Below, piece by piece: positions 30,137 through 43,494 of a stretch of 64,000 bases of DNA. The notes under the pieces were generated by a model, which was given only the letters and a program-made list of their open reading frames with translations, ran no database searches and was not told the DNA's origin. The translations under genes and the position numbers were made by a program. This stretch comes from Symbiodinium natans. Lineage: Eukaryota > Sar > Dinophyceae > Suessiales > Symbiodiniaceae. The DNA is taken from NCBI GenBank assembly GCA_905221605.1, contig CAJNDS010000191.1, positions 917,561 to 981,560 of the forward strand, given 5' to 3'. Within the stretch, counting starts at the first letter, position 1, and each line of letters opens with the position of its first letter.

Positions 30137-30653
30137 GAGGTCGAGGTGGGAAGTTTGGGGAGTTGGGCCGAGAGGCTACGATATCTTGTGCGACCTGGGC
30201 AGGAATGAAGAGGCACCGTGCCCCCAGGAGGCCCAGAAATTGCTGGCTGCAGCCGATGGACATGGTCGATCAAGGAACGATGCTGATGCTCAAATCGTGG
30301 CCCGGTGGGAGGTGCGCAGAATGAGACGGTTGCAAGGGGGGGAGTCTCGTCGCTTGACTTGTCAGTGCGCTTGCAGCAAGCCTCCGTTGCACAGCCTTCT
30401 GCAAAAATGCTGTCCCGATGTTGCCGATTCCGGGCTCTTTGGCGTTGTGTCTCCCCAGAACTGCACCCCTCAGCCTGTGCTGGCAAGCCGCCGCATTTTG
30501 TCTCAAGGGTCTTGGTTGGGGGTGAATAATATTTAGTCCTCGCAAGAGAAACTTGATTTCATCCGGCGCCAGATATCAGCGCAGGCCTCAGATGAAGTTG
30601 TCGAAGGTCCCTTGTGCCTTCCCATGATGCTAGCTCTAGGCAAGGAGCAGACA

Positions 30654-30715
30654 CCCCAACCCCCCTAAGCCAAAATCCTTGAACCCCGACCCCCCTAAGC
30701 CAAAATCCTTGAAGG
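30654..30715 (+). repeat. 30-bp tandem duplication
   Basis: CCCCCCTAAGCCAAAATCCT followed by TGAA occurs twice, at about 30660 and 30689. Confidence 0.8.
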
Positions 30716-31546
30716 TTTTGCTCTGAGCACTCCGAGGTCCCCTGTCACGGACATGGCACCCATGGGCCAGGGCCCCGGGCCCCCATTCGAAGCGTGCCGG
30801 TCTCTGGGTTGTCTTAAGGCCTCTTAGATAGACGCGAGGAGTAAGCACTTGAAGCTTTCAACATGTTTCAAGATGTTTGAAATTTGTTGGTGTTCATGTT
30901 CATGCACCTGGAAAGAGCCATGCAAGTGGGCCCTAAAAAATGTAACGGTTTCCGTGTCCAGGCTCCCTTGATCAGGGGTCGCTCTAGGAATGCAATCTGT
31001 GGGAGCCGAGATTCATCAGAAGACTGGCAGGGTTTTACCCATGGAGTACAGGGAGTACAGTGAGGCGATGTTCGAACCGCCCCGGCGTGTGCTGGAGACG
31101 CCTTGGTCACCCTGAAGAGACATTGAACACCAACTCCGAAAGGTGTCCAGTCACCCTTGTGGCCACTCGCTGTCCAAAGCCCAACACCCCACTCCGCAAA
31201 AGGGGACGACACGCCGGGCCAGTGCCGCTGGGCTGCCCTCGCCGGCGCGGAGGCCGTTTCGGGTTCGGGTTTCTGGTTATGCAGGGTGTTTTCTGAGTAT
31301 TGGCAGAGTAATTGTTGTTAGTATCCTTCTGATTGAAAAACTATGGTTTTTCCATCCTTATTAGTGTCATGATTCCTTATAACTTATAATTCTTGTAGTC
31401 CTGATAAGTCTGATTGCTTTCTTCTTGTTGCTTTCTTTTCTTATTCCCGAGGCTGTTCTGATTAGTCCTCTTATTCCTGGTGTTCTTGTTATGCTCTTCT
31501 CCGGTCCTATAAACGTTACATTAGATCTATCGATCTAGAAAAAATA

Positions 31547-31605
31547 CATATCTATCTATCTATCTATCTATCTGCACACACACACACACACTCTCTCTCT
31601 CTCTT
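31547..31605 (+). repeat. Compound microsatellite (TATC)n(CA)n(CT)n
   Basis: Three simple repeats run directly into one another. Confidence 0.95.
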
Positions 31606-34600
31606 TTTCATTTGGGATGCGGGTGGGGGCGCTGCGTGGCAAACCCGAAATCCCAAAAGCCCTTGGCCTCAAACCCTTAACCCAGAACGTCCAATAACCC
31701 CTACAAGCCCTAAGAATCTTAAAGCACTTGAGTATTTTTAGAGGCCTTAAAACCAACTCCAAAATGAAAAATGCAAAGCCAAAACCTGCAAGAACCGCCA
31801 ACAACCTCGAAGCCAATAAAGAAACAATGACTCAAGCCTAAACACCACCCAAAACCCTTGAAGCATCAATCCCTAAGCCACAACCACAAGCAAAACCATC
31901 TCCACCCTTAGGAGAGGATGCCGCCCTAAATCCTCGGCTCTGAAACTTGAAGCCCTGTGGCCATGAAGCTGCTCGAAATCCAAAGCCTTGAGTTCCGAAG
32001 CAACTGTGAGCCCGGCCCCGCAAACCCACAAAGCCCCGCACCTTAAGCCCTGAGGCCTCTAAGCCTCCGAGCCCCAATCTTAGAGCTCCGGGCACAGGCA
32101 GCGATAGCGCCGTCCAAACTTGTGGATCTTCCGCCGAAGGAACAGGTGGCCCCGGATAGATGTACATCTGATGTCTATTTGCTTGTTGTGTACGGGCTTC
32201 AGGGCTGAGTTGCTGTGGTTCCGGGTTGGGGACACGCCCTGGAGCACTGCACCCCTCGGCCCCAATCCCGAAGCCCGAATCGCCCAGCCCACAAAAGCCC
32301 GAAACCCTCAACGCTTTTGGATTCTCTGTTCCTTCGCCTCCTGTACCACCTTCAAGGGATTCAAGGGAAGCCCCCGAAATATGCAGGTCGCTCGAGGGAG
32401 GGAGCTGCTCTCGATGTTGGGCTGCGGCAGGGAGGCAGGGGTGCACTTGCTCTCGGGGGGGGGAAGGACCGTGCCCTTTGGTGGCACTCTCTTGCGGGTA
32501 GTAGCGGGTAGTAGGGGTTGGCACGTGATGTTCAAGGGACCCAGTTTAGGGCAAGTGCCGAAGGAGAAGGTCTTTTCGATTTTCGAGTTAGGAAAGATTC
32601 TACGACATATCATGCAGCCCGCCACCTTCAAAGAACCCTGTGCGAAAGCTGCTTCGAGGGTGCATGGCGTGCATGCCGCTCCGTAATCTGGTGAGAGCTG
32701 TCATCATGCTCCTTTTGCCTGAACATGTGTGGGTTTTTGGGGCTTAGTGTTTTTTGGGGTTGGGACGTCGGGTGTTGGTTTTTAAGGTTTCGGTTTTAGG
32801 GCTGTTTTAGGGCTGAGGAGGAATCGGGTGTTTTCTCTGCATGTCAGGGTTCCGAATTCTTGGGCTTTAGGTGCAGACTCGGGCAGGGGTTGCATGGTGG
32901 GGGCTGTGGCGTGTTCGTGGATGTGGCTCCGAAATCCTCGCCGCGTCGTCTGTCAGAAGTCCAGGAACAGTGTCTGAGGAACAGGTCCCACCCAAGTCCC
33001 TTTGAACCTAAACCCTGAACCCTGAACCCTGAACCCTGAACCCCAAGCCTCCCCAGACCTTGCAACCTTGGGCCCGAAAACGTCTGAAGTCCCTTCATGC
33101 CAGGACTCCGCGAAGTCCCCGGCCGCGCAGAAGAGCAGAGAGTCCGACAGGCCAGGGCCTCGACGGAACCTTGAGGCGACAGGCTCCTCAAAGTTTTCAG
33201 TGCACTTTGGGGTTGAAGGTTTCAAGGATTTTTTTTTGTGGGTTGGTTTCGGACTTAAAGTTTAGGGGCTTGGTCTTCAAAGGACCGGGAAGGCGTCACG
33301 TTAGCCTGCCTGCCCTCCGACCCGAAACGCCCGAAACGGTCTTGAGCCCCAAGCCCTTCGGAGAGAGCGCAGACGTGTTGGTGCAAGCCGAAACCCCATC
33401 TCGACTCCTCCAGCCTACCTTGAAGCTTGCACAGGGGGTGGGGTGGGGGGGGGGGTGGGGGGTGTATGGGGGGTTGGTTGAAGGTGCTGCATCTTCTCTC
33501 TTCGTCCCCACGCCCGAAGCCGACCCTTAGGATGGACTCCGGCGCCTCCATGGCGAGCTCCATGCACGAGCCTTTCGTTTTAGGGCTTTTTAGCAGGGTT
33601 GCCGGGTTCAGGGAATCAGCCCCAAAGGTCTGAAGAGATCTACAGAGGCTTAGGGTTATGCTGTTTGAGGGTTGATGCATGCGTCTTGGGGACAGGGTCG
33701 GTTGCGGACGGGGTCGGCCATCGGCGCTCCTTTGGTGGAGTCTGAGGGCTTCGGGCTTGGGGCCTGCGGCTTGTAGTATTCTTGCTTCCCCAATTTGGGT
33801 TTTTTTGCAGAGAACTGGCCAACTTGGCCCAGGTCAAGACATCTGGACAGCTTGGCGTCACAGTCGCAGGCTGGGCTTGGAGAGGAAGGGCCTTACGGGG
33901 CTGAGGCGTGCTTGTTGGCGTTGCGGTTGATGGTTGAGGGATAGGCCCGTTTTACAGGTGCGACAGATCTCGCCTGTCTCCGCAAAACTATTGATCCCAA
34001 AGGTGGGTTCGGGTGAAGTGTTCCATGTCCGTTTATAGGGTCTTGGCCACCTGAATCAGCTTTTCATCGCGCTAGATTGTCTTTCAATCGCCCTCAACCC
34101 AAGACCCTCAACCCTAAGGCCGAAACCCTCAGCTAGCTTGTCGAGGATGCCCATGTTTCGAGCTTTGCCCCGGCAGCGACCACTGTCGGAGTTCAGCAGG
34201 TGGGTTTGCGGATTCCGGTTGCCGGGGCTTTGGGGGCTTAGCTGTGGGGGTAAGCGAAGGATACTGTGCGGCGTTCTTCTTGCCTTCCATTTTTTGATAA
34301 GGCCTTTCAGGTTTGGGGTTTGAGGTTTCGGGCAACGTCAGGATTGGGGTGCCTTTCCGAGGCCTGGCCCTTCTACCGCCTTTCGTATCGGGTTGAGCTG
34401 TCAAGCAACCAAGCTTCTGTCTGCGCTGTTGTTGGGTGAAGCCTTCAATGTAGGTTGGGGCATGTACCAGCCCGAAGCTCGAATCCTCACGAAAGGATGA
34501 ATCCTCAGAGCACCCCCGCAGAGCTTTTGCCGCTTTTGCCCTCGCAGGTCGTCAGCTATGACGGCAGCGAGTGGATGGTACAGGGAGGTTTTGGATCCAG

Positions 34601-34914
34601 GCGAGATACCTGTAAAAAGTATACGTGCCAACCTGATTGAAGATTTCTTGGGCGGGTTCAAGGTCTAGTGCTTCCAGAAGAGCTTGAACCTTCTACTCGG
34701 CATTGTGCCACAGAGTTACGGATTCAGGGTTTCGGGGCTGGACGTCTGTTTCTTGGGGGGCTTCAGGAACATTGCAAATACCAAAGGTTTTGTCGATCCA
34801 GAACGCCAGAGACCCTAAATCCTCAAAACCAAAGACCCCTCGTGCCGCAAAACCTGCGCCCGAAGTCCCCAAAAGCCCGAGAAACCTTGACTATAGCCTC
34901 CTTAGGAGTTTTTC

Positions 34915-35169
<255 letters not shown>

Positions 35170-35187
35170 GTATATATATATCTATTT

Positions 35188-35261
35188 TTTTTTATATAAA
35201 TAGTTCTTTTAAAGGGAGTAATTAATTTTATATAAATAGTTCTTTTAAAGGGAGTAATTAA
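35188..35261 (+). repeat. 36-bp tandem duplication
   Basis: The unit TTTATATAAATAGTTCTTTT followed by AAAGGGAGTAATTAAT is present twice, directly after the (TTA)n tract. Confidence 0.9.
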
Positions 35262-35418
35262 TTATAGTCAAACCCTACGCCGCAACCATCAGAAGCCTGC
35301 AGAGGCCTGACGACACCACCGCGGCGCCGAACGCCCCACTCTGGGGCCGATGCCCCCAATGGATGAGGGATGGCTGAGGGTTTCGGGTTGAGGGCCTTCT
35401 TTGCACAAACTATGAGGG

Positions 35419-35435
35419 CCCCCCCCCCCCCCCCC
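35419..35435 (+). repeat. Poly-C run, 17 nt
   Basis: An uninterrupted C run followed by T5. Similar long C or G runs recur through the right half of the window. Confidence 0.95.
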
Positions 35436-35565
35436 TTTTTAAGGGGATCCTTATCAGGCGTGGGCCTGGAATGTGGGAATGTTGGGGCATGAGATGTTTT
35501 GCAAGCTACCACTGAGGGGCTTGCATTTTTAGGGGGGTTCCCCTAAGTCCCGAACGTCCTTGACC

Positions 35566-35998
35566 CCAACCCCTAAACCCTAACCCTAAGCCCTAAACCC
35601 TGAGTGGAAGCGGATGCAGCTGAGGCAGCTCTGCTGCAAGCGGCTCCGTCCACACCGCGTCTGCAGGCCCGCACGAAGCAGGTCTTGGCTTCAAGCCGAA
35701 ACGCCACCCCAAAACCCCAAAACCCCGAGAGCCCTAAACCCTGGCCTCTTCCAGGAGGCCCAAAAGGCCCGCAATTCTGAACCTTGAAAGCCCTAAACCC
35801 CGAAAGCCCTCAACCCAAAAAGCCCTAAACCCTAAACCAGAACCCTAACCTAAACCCTGAACCCTGAACCCTGAACCTCAAACCCTAAACCCTGAAATCT
35901 AAACCTTAAACCCGACCCTAAACCCTGAACCCTACACCTTGAACCCTAAACCCTGAACCCTAAACCCGAAGCCCTAAACCCTGAACCCTAAGCCGCCT
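35566..35998 (+). repeat. Degenerate telomere-type repeats
   Basis: Dozens of CCCTAAA variants (CCCTGAA, CCCCGAA, CCCTCAA) are interrupted by short unrelated sequence. Confidence 0.85.
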
Positions 35999-36259
35999 CT
36001 TACATCTTTCTCAAAGGCACTCCCTGGTCCGCCACCAACGCCATTCTGACGAACTGGTCTATGGGCGCTGGGAGCTTGGCGTTGGGGGGCTGCACCTCAA
36101 CCAGGGTTTGGGGCTTAGGCTGTATTTGGGATACTGGGACCTTCATCCGGTTCACCATAGAGCCTGAGCGTTTGTTGGGGTTTTTGACCACTAGGCCTTT
36201 CAGGTCATGCCCAGACCCAGGTAGGGGTTTAAGAACATCGGGGAACCCTTTTAAAGATC

Positions 36260-36323
36260 CCAAACAGTAGGATCCCCTTTTAAGAAGGACCCCACGAAGG
36301 TACCCCTCATCTGGGAAACCCCC
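36260..36323 (+). repeat. Dispersed repeat B, copy 1
   Basis: It aligns with 45278-45341: CCAAA(C/T)AGTAGGAT, then GGACCCCA and AAGGT with CCCC, then GGAAACC. About 64 bp, direct orientation. Confidence 0.6.
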
Positions 36324-36639
36324 GGGTTACCAAAATTCCAGAGACCTCTAAGCCCATACCGAGATGCCATCGACAGCGGTGGCCGCCGCGACTGTGACGC
36401 CCATAGCTGTGGCTTGGTGCGGGGACTCCCGCAACCTTCAGATTTAGGGGTCGGGGATATTCAGGGGTTGCCGGAATTTGGAGCTTCTCCCTGTGGCAGG
36501 CACAGCTGGGACTTCGAAAACCTTTAGGGCCGGATCCAACTGTCGAAGAGCTCCCAGCTGTCGAATCGGAAGCCTCAAGAATTTAATCTACTGCTGGAAA
36601 CCTGTAGCGTGCCCAGCAAACCCTAAAAACCCCCAAACC

Positions 36640-36740
36640 CTGAGCCCCCCAACCCCTAAACCCCCCAACCCCTAAACCCCCCAACCCCTAAACCCCCAAA
36701 CCCCCAAAACCCTAAGACCCCTAAACCCCCAAATCCTTGG
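36640..36740 (+). repeat. C-rich tandem repeat
   Basis: The unit CCCCCCAACCCCTAAA occurs about three times and grades into further C-rich telomere-like words. Confidence 0.85.
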
Positions 36741-36856
36741 CACCCCTGAAGCCAAGGTGATGGGGGCCACGGGCCCGGCTGTGTGGCAGCCCCTGGATAG
36801 CGGGTCGGAGAGCCCAGCGCTCCTTGGAGCTCGCGGGATCTGGATCCCAAAATGCG

Positions 36857-36936
36857 CATAGGGTTTAGGGTTTAGGGTTTAGGGTTTAGGGTTTAGGGTT
36901 TAGGGTTTAGGGTTTAGGGTTTAGGGTTTAGGTTCG
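36857..36936 (+). repeat. Telomere-type (TTTAGGG)n array
   Basis: About 11 perfect units in the orientation opposite to the array at 26271. Confidence 0.97.
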
Positions 36937-39900
36937 TCTTCGGGTATTTCCGCAAATACACAGCAATAGTTTTGTCTGAGCACCGCCCCCTGTAGCCCCT
37001 AAACCTCTGAACCTTCGGGGCATGCTACTGGCTTCGTCTCAGCAGGTGTCTTGTCGTCTCGGGAAAGCACGCCCTAATGAGGCTGCCGCGGCCTCTAAGC
37101 CCTCAGGCCGCAACCCTAGACCCTGGACCCTGCTTCCGATAGGAGAACCGTCCCCACCCTTTCCAAACACGCGTTAGTATGTTCCTGCGTAGTGCAACAG
37201 GGGCCCAAACTTCAGATGAGCCCCAGGCGATGGGAGGAGACTAAAGGAGAAAAGAACGAACTTCTGAACCCTTGAGAGCGCTCTTTTCCAGGTCCACAGG
37301 ATCTTTGGCAGGCTGGACGGCAGGCGCATCAAGCTGTTCCTGGGGCTTACAGGGACGGGGTGGGATGTGGCTTGATGTTGTTTAGTGCATGCTTTGTGTT
37401 GACTGACCATGATTCTTAGGTGGGGTGGTGCTGGGCTGTTCCCCAATGCAGCTGCTTCAGGGAGGGCAGCCGGTCCTCCCCAGCTTTCCCCCCCGGCCAG
37501 GAGCTGCAATGACAATTCCGTGTGGGGCCTCGGCTCACCCGAAACCCCAAGACCCTAAGCTTAAATCCTTGCCCTCAGCCCCAAACCACTCGAACCCTGT
37601 CTGAGGGTTCAGGGCTTTCATTTCAGCCTAAGCCCTCAAAAGGGTGCGGATAGGTTCGGGGGGGGGGGGGGGACTGGCTGCCTTGGGGGGGCGCCGGGCT
37701 CTCCCCTTTTCTTGGGCTTACCGCTAGCCGAACTCCAAAAAATCGAAAAGGTTACCCTCTTTTCTCCGGGGTTTTCGGCGAGCCTGTCAAGGTGCGCGGT
37801 TTCTAGAAAGGCACAATCCGCCGAAGCTAGTGATTTTGAAGGGGGCTACAAGCAGTTGAGCCCAGGGTTTTGGGGCTGGGGCTCACGGCTGGTTTCTGCT
37901 GGGTGCTTCGAGGTGGTTTCAGGAGATTGAGGCCCGAGTCCTGAGTGTGAAGACTCTGGGGGCGGGGGGTGCTGGGGGGGGGGTTTAGGGTTTCGGGTTT
38001 CGGGGTCGACCGACCAAGGTCGGACATGCAATGCATGACCGCAGCTCCTGGCATGGGCATCGACCTGGCTGTGTACCTCGTCGGTGGAACCCTAAATTTT
38101 CCTGTTTTGGGGCTTCTCCCAAACTCCGCTCTCAGAATCCCAGCCCTCAGCGCCACCCCAAAAGGCCCCCCTAACCGTTACACCCTGAAGGAACTTGTGC
38201 CGTGGTAGGGTTGGGTTCGGGTTTCGAGGGCGCGCAGCTGCCCTCGCCATTTTTGGAGCCAGGCTCTTTTACCTCAAAGCATCTGGCCCAGAACATGGCG
38301 TCCTGGTGCTAAGGATCGCGTGTGTTGGGGGTCCAAGCCCCCAAACCCTCCGCCCCCTCTCAGCCCAAGCCCCAGCAGCGCCGGCGCCCTCGCAGGCCCG
38401 TTCCGATGCCCATGGTGATGGCCTCCAGCTCGGAGCTGGGCTCGCCGTGCCCCAAGTTGCGATGCGCTCGCAGGGTCTCATCGCAGGGTCTCTCTTGGGT
38501 TTGTTTGGGAGGGGTTCTGAATTCTGGGTTCTATTCTGGGTTCTGAGGGAAGCTTTGGGAGAGCCTTTAAAGGTTGAAGCACCAAAGTGGTTGCCGTTGT
38601 TTCTCTTCGCCCGGAGCCCTCGGAGCTGAGGTCCATGCTGAGCCGGAATCAAATGCGAGCCGAAGCGGCGCCGTGCGACCCTGAAACCCGGCCTTGGGTG
38701 GGGTTTGGGAATCTAGACCCGGCCTGTGTCTGCGTGGGGTGAGAGAGTTCAGGGTGTGGGGTGGGGAGGGCTACTGTAGGGTTCGCGGCTGCAGCAAACG
38801 CTTCAACTGCATGCACGACAACGCCGCGTCGGGCTTCGGAAGGAGATTTGCCTGCAGGTACGTTCCTGGTTCCATGCCACTCAGCGTCGGAGCGTAAGGA
38901 CCCGATTGCTGCAGCAATGGCGCACCTCCAGCCTATCTTTGGCAAACTTAGGCCTGAATGCTCTTTGGCTTTGCTTTGTAGAAACCCAAGCTCGCACCCA
39001 CTGCTGGGGATAGTCTTCATGTGTTTGTCGCTCCAGGACAGGTTCCCCTCGCCGGCACGCGCGGCTTGTCATGCAAATTTCTTTGTGCGAGAGCAGGGCC
39101 GGACGCCCAAAGAGGGGACCCCAAAGTGCCGAGACAGCTCTGCGCGGTTCAATTCAGGCAAGAGCTCCATGTGGAACACTGCGAACAATGCATCCTCCGA
39201 ATCCCTCCAAGGGCCCCAACATGCGGGTTTAGGGCTGTGCCCGCGCGTGGCAAGTGCCCGCGATTTTTAGACCCAAATCGAGGGCCGGCCTTGAGGAGCG
39301 ACCTCAACATTGCAACCCCAGAGTGCTGCCACACTCTCTGGCGGACAAGAGCGGTACGTTGCGGGAAGAATGGGCTTGCGAAAAAAAAGGCCCAAGCCTG
39401 CAGGCAGACCCTTTGATTGAAGGTCTAGGGGTTAGAGTAGGGCGAGGGCATGGAAGAATCAGCAACAAGCCGGAAACGTTGGGGGGGCATGCGAGGCCCC
39501 AGTCCAGAGGCTCGAAAACTGTTCCCCACTTGTGCTCGAAATATGCGTGAAAACCCATCAGAAAGAAGCCATGATGTGGCGAATGGCCCAGCTCCACAAT
39601 GTTGTGCTGGGGGGCCCTTCCCCGAAACCCTACAGAGACCTCGAAGCCCAAAGCCACTAAGCCAGGTCAGGGACAAAACGATGGATGCTGAGTGCATGCC
39701 GCAATTCGGCTAGACTGCTGGCATGCAAGCTGCCAGCGAAGACGCTGCCTAGCAGCAGCGAGCCGGCTCCAAGAAGTTTAAATCCGCCCCGTCTAGGGTG
39801 TATATGTAAAAATGTATGTATATTTGTATCCATTATATACTTGAAAACGTTTGAGTATACTACTGTCCACTACACATGTACTGGTACAGGCTTTAAGGAT

Positions 39901-40043
39901 CTTTAGGGATGAGATGTGGATGCTAGGTTTCTTATGGTGTAATTTCGGAGCGATCGCCGGCAATCATCAATCTCCCGCCAACGCTCTTGCCCCTGAGCTT
40001 GGAGGGCTCCCGGACGCCAGGCGCCTTGAACACAAACCACACA

Positions 40044-40262
40044 AACCCTAAACCCTAAACCCTAAACCCCAAACCCTAAACCCTACACAACCCCCCGAGC
40101 CCCAAGCCTCAACACTGCGTCTGCACGAGAGCCCTCCGATGCCGCGGCATTAACAGACCTGAGGAGGAAGGCGGGGCTGTTGGGACAACACCCTAAACCC
40201 TAAACCCTAAACCCTAAACCCTAAACCCTAAACCCCAAACCCCAAACCCCTAAACCTCAGAC
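40044..40262 (+). repeat. Two short CCCTAAA arrays
   Basis: 40044-40086 and 40190-40262 carry CCCTAAA units and CCCCAAA variants, about 100 bp apart. Confidence 0.92.
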
Positions 40263-41217
40263 CCGGAAGCCTAAACCCTAAATTCTTGCAACCCTCATGG
40301 AGTCCTGAAGGAGCAAAGGCAACTGCCTGAGGAAACCGAAATTATGTGCCAAGGCGATCCCATTACATAATAATTTGCATATCAACTACTTGAAGCCCCA
40401 AACCTAAGCCCCGAACCCTAAACCCAGCCCCCCACAACGCCCGTCTCCCAGTGGCGCGGCCTTCCTCCTCGTGTGCAGGCACACGGAAGTGGAAGCCGCA
40501 TGCACCAAAGCCCCAAAGCAGAAACCCGAAAACCGCTATAGGGGTTTAGGGTTTAGGGTGCCCTACCGCCCTAAACCTCAAAGTGTTTATCAACAGGCCC
40601 TGGGGTCTGATAGGCAGGGGCTGTTCTAACCCCTTGCGAGCACCTGTACTGCCAAATCCTCAACCCTAAACTTCAGATCCGATCCTCCAGGTTTTCGTCT
40701 TTAGCTTTTTTTGTTGGCTCAAAGGGCTGGTGGGTGTGTTGAGGTCGTTTATGGTTTCTTTGGGCGCAGGGTTTAGGGACCCGAACCCTCAGCCTTTGAA
40801 GAACTTCAGCGTTCCGTAGCCGTAGCTGTTCAGGGCGTGTCATACAAGTGGCCTTGTGGGCCATAGGCGCATCTAGGACTCTAGGCATGGTCGGCTGCGA
40901 GTTGGGTTCCAGGTTCCGAGCCTCCCGTTTCACGCAGAGTCGCTCCCGCAACAGACGTTCGAGTTCGGTACCCTGCATGCTTGTGGCCCCCCACAGGGGC
41001 TTGCTGGCATCTCGCCCATGATTCCAAGGGGAAAGCTCAGGCATTGATTTTTTGGTTCGATGGCCGAGGGTACCGAAATCCCAGTTTGAATGACCATCCA
41101 AAGCCAACTCCGGGGACGCAGCTGGAGGTGGCCCGCCAATCAGAGCAGTATCTGGAAAGGCGTGGCTGCGATCCGCGGCCGGGGATGCGGGTGCACAGGT
41201 GACTGCTACAAAGCTGG

Positions 41218-41315
41218 GGGATGCTCGCCCGTATACTAGCAGTCCTGAGTAGGGGATTCTACTACCCCCAACGATAATCCCCATCAAGGGCTGTTAGTCT
41301 AAGGGGGAAGATCCC
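41218..41315. mobile_element. Foldback element, full copy, 98 bp
   Basis: Left arm GGGATGCTCGCCCGTATACT then AGCAGTCCT. Right arm is its inverted counterpart (GGGCTGTTAGTCTAAGGGGG then AAGATCCC), with GGGGATTCTACTACCCCC in the centre. Flanks TACAAAGC (left, 41207-41214) and TACAAAAGC (right, 41318-41326) look like an imperfect target-site duplication. Confidence 0.75.
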
Positions 41316-42537
41316 AATACAAAAGCCTTAAAGCATGTTGTTTGTCAACGAGTAAGTCTGTGGGATGCTTGGGGTATATGCATCCCGTGTCCCCAGCCGG
41401 AGTACTCGGAACCGCACTCGACATCCATGTTGTTGTGTCCAGGAGATACCGCCTTCTCTTATCTACCCGTCTTGGTACATCGTTTGGGAAGCTATGTGAG
41501 AGCAGTGATGATTCCGCCTGAATCATCAGTCTCGTTCCCTGACACGGGTTCGGGAGGTCTGTTTAATAGTTTAAACCATAACGACGGTGCCTGCGTGGCA
41601 CGGACAGTATGCGGTCTCGGCAGTTTGCTTTGGAGCTCAGTTGCAGGGAGAGTACTCAAAAGCATGCGCCCCTCGAAGCCCCAAAGAGTACCCCGTGCCA
41701 CCCCCCTCCCCCCAACCCTCAACCATGTGGCTTACCTGTCCCAACCAGCAACGTGTGGATCCTAAGCTCCCTCATCTGCCGTCTAATTCATATTCCCAAG
41801 CCGCCCAAACATGCCTCCCCTCCCGCTGGCCCACTTCCAAGTCCTCAGCAGCAGAAGGAAAGCTGCCTAGTGCGTGACACCTGAACCCCATTTGGGCGAT
41901 AATCGTCGTAGGAGCAAGGCTCGCGGTGTTTCCCGAATCCTAACACGAATCGAAACGAAACCCCTAAGCCCCAAACCCTAAACTCGGCCGGGGGGTTGGC
42001 TCTAAGATTAAGCGCTCATTTCGGTGCTTCTCATGAGCTCCTGGCTGGCATCTGCGCGAAGCCATGAAGCAAGAGTGCAGACGTGTAGGAACCAGTACCA
42101 GTGAGCCCACAACAGCTTTCCCAGCCAGGACTCGGACAGCTAGGACAGCTAGGAGAGCAAGACGTCTGAGCTCCAAGCCCCCAAAGCCTGCGGGTCTCAG
42201 CAGCGCCTCGCGCGCCTCCCTTGATGGGCTGCCCTGGCCTCCCAACTCTTCCGAGCTCCTCATGGGGGTGCCGGGCCCATGTGGGGTTTTGGGATGGCGG
42301 TTTCAGGTGTCAGGGTGTAGTGTTCGGGCGTTTGTGGCTCTGAGGGGTGCAGTTGGGTAACCCCAAGTCCGAGACCATACTACTAAAGCAACCTTGCGCC
42401 TCTGAAGTTTGTAGGGGTGTGTGGGCTCAGAGTTTAAACGCCACACAGCCCTGGAATCCCAAGGCTCGAAACCTAAGGCCTGTTTACCCGAAAACCTGCA
42501 ACAATTGTTGCGGATAAACAAATGAAGAAATACATAA

Positions 42538-42597
42538 ACATATATATATATAACATGTGTATATATATACACATACACATATGTACATATACGCTTG
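42538..42597 (+). repeat. TA/CA dinucleotide-rich tract
   Basis: Alternating TATATA, GTGTATA and CACATA words over about 60 bp. Confidence 0.9.
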
Positions 42598-43195
42598 CAT
42601 ATAGGCACAGTTATGCTGCGTGTTTGAGGCAAAGGTTTACAGTACTCCAGTACTCCAGGTCCGCCCTAAGCCATCCCCGCGATGACGAAGCCACTTGAGG
42701 CGAGCTGCAGCTGCGACAAGGCACCCGCGGAGTGCACCCGGCCTGTTCTTCCGCCTTCCCCACACATGAGTTTACGAAAATATGGTACCCCAGATATCTA
42801 ATGTCGGAAGCCACCACATGGAGGCCCTGAAATGTTAACTCGGGGCCCGGATCTAGGAACATGGTGCAGAATCCTGCCCGGCGCCCCAAACCTTGTAGCC
42901 GAAAAAAAGTACAGCTTGTCCCTGTCTGCAGACGGCTTGCATATGCTGGCATCTTCCTCCAGCCGTTGAAGCATTCAACAACCCTGAGCACAAGTCTGAA
43001 GCAGCCAGGAAGGTCGTCGTGCAGGCTGGCACGTTGCCCAGCTGCTGCACGGTGCAGCCTGCCAATGAGGACGAGGGTTCAGGGACCAGGTGCCAGAGGT
43101 CGAAAAATAAGTTTGGTGTCATGCGGCAGTCCAAACATATCCCCGACCCCTTTTTCCCGATAGTGGCTTCTGATGTCTTCTTGTCTCCATGATGT

Positions 43196-43248
43196 CGTCT
43201 TGCTTTTGCTTTCTTTTGATGTCTTTTTCTGGCCTCATGCGAACAGCT
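43196..43248 (+). promoter_or_regulatory. Candidate splice acceptor upstream of the PDK1-like gene
   Basis: A T/C-rich tract (GCTTTCTTTTGATGTCTTTT) ends in GCGAACAG, about 250 bp before the ATG at 43495. A trans-splice role is inferred. Confidence 0.3.
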
Positions 43249-43494
43249 TCGGCGCCTAACGGTCACAGCAACTGCTTATGTGACAACTGCAGGCCTCAAA
43301 ACGCGTGTTGCTGCCGCAGCTGTTGGCTCCAGGAGAGTGAAAAGAACTCCCTGGCAATTGAAGCAGAAAACAGAGAGAGCAGCAACATACAGCAGGTTGT
43401 GTAGCCCCGACACCCGACTTGAACCAGCGACAGCAGCTGCAAACGTGATAACACCCCTGGCAAAAGCACAGGGGGTCTGCTTCCAGAAAACCTC

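Larger units (their letters stand above)
30137..34914. other. Gene-poor repeat region, part 1
   Basis: I see no supportable gene. The sequence is increasingly made of words derived from CCCTAAA or TTTAGGG (for example around 31665-31850, 32740-32860, 33000-33055). ORFs here on both strands overlap each other and follow these words. Confidence 0.5.
35169..43195. other. Gene-poor repeat region, part 2
   Basis: No gene I can support. The region alternates telomere-like words, G or C runs (for example 37660-37673) and unassigned sequence. Open frames overlap in several frames and on both strands without protein-like features. Confidence 0.5.
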
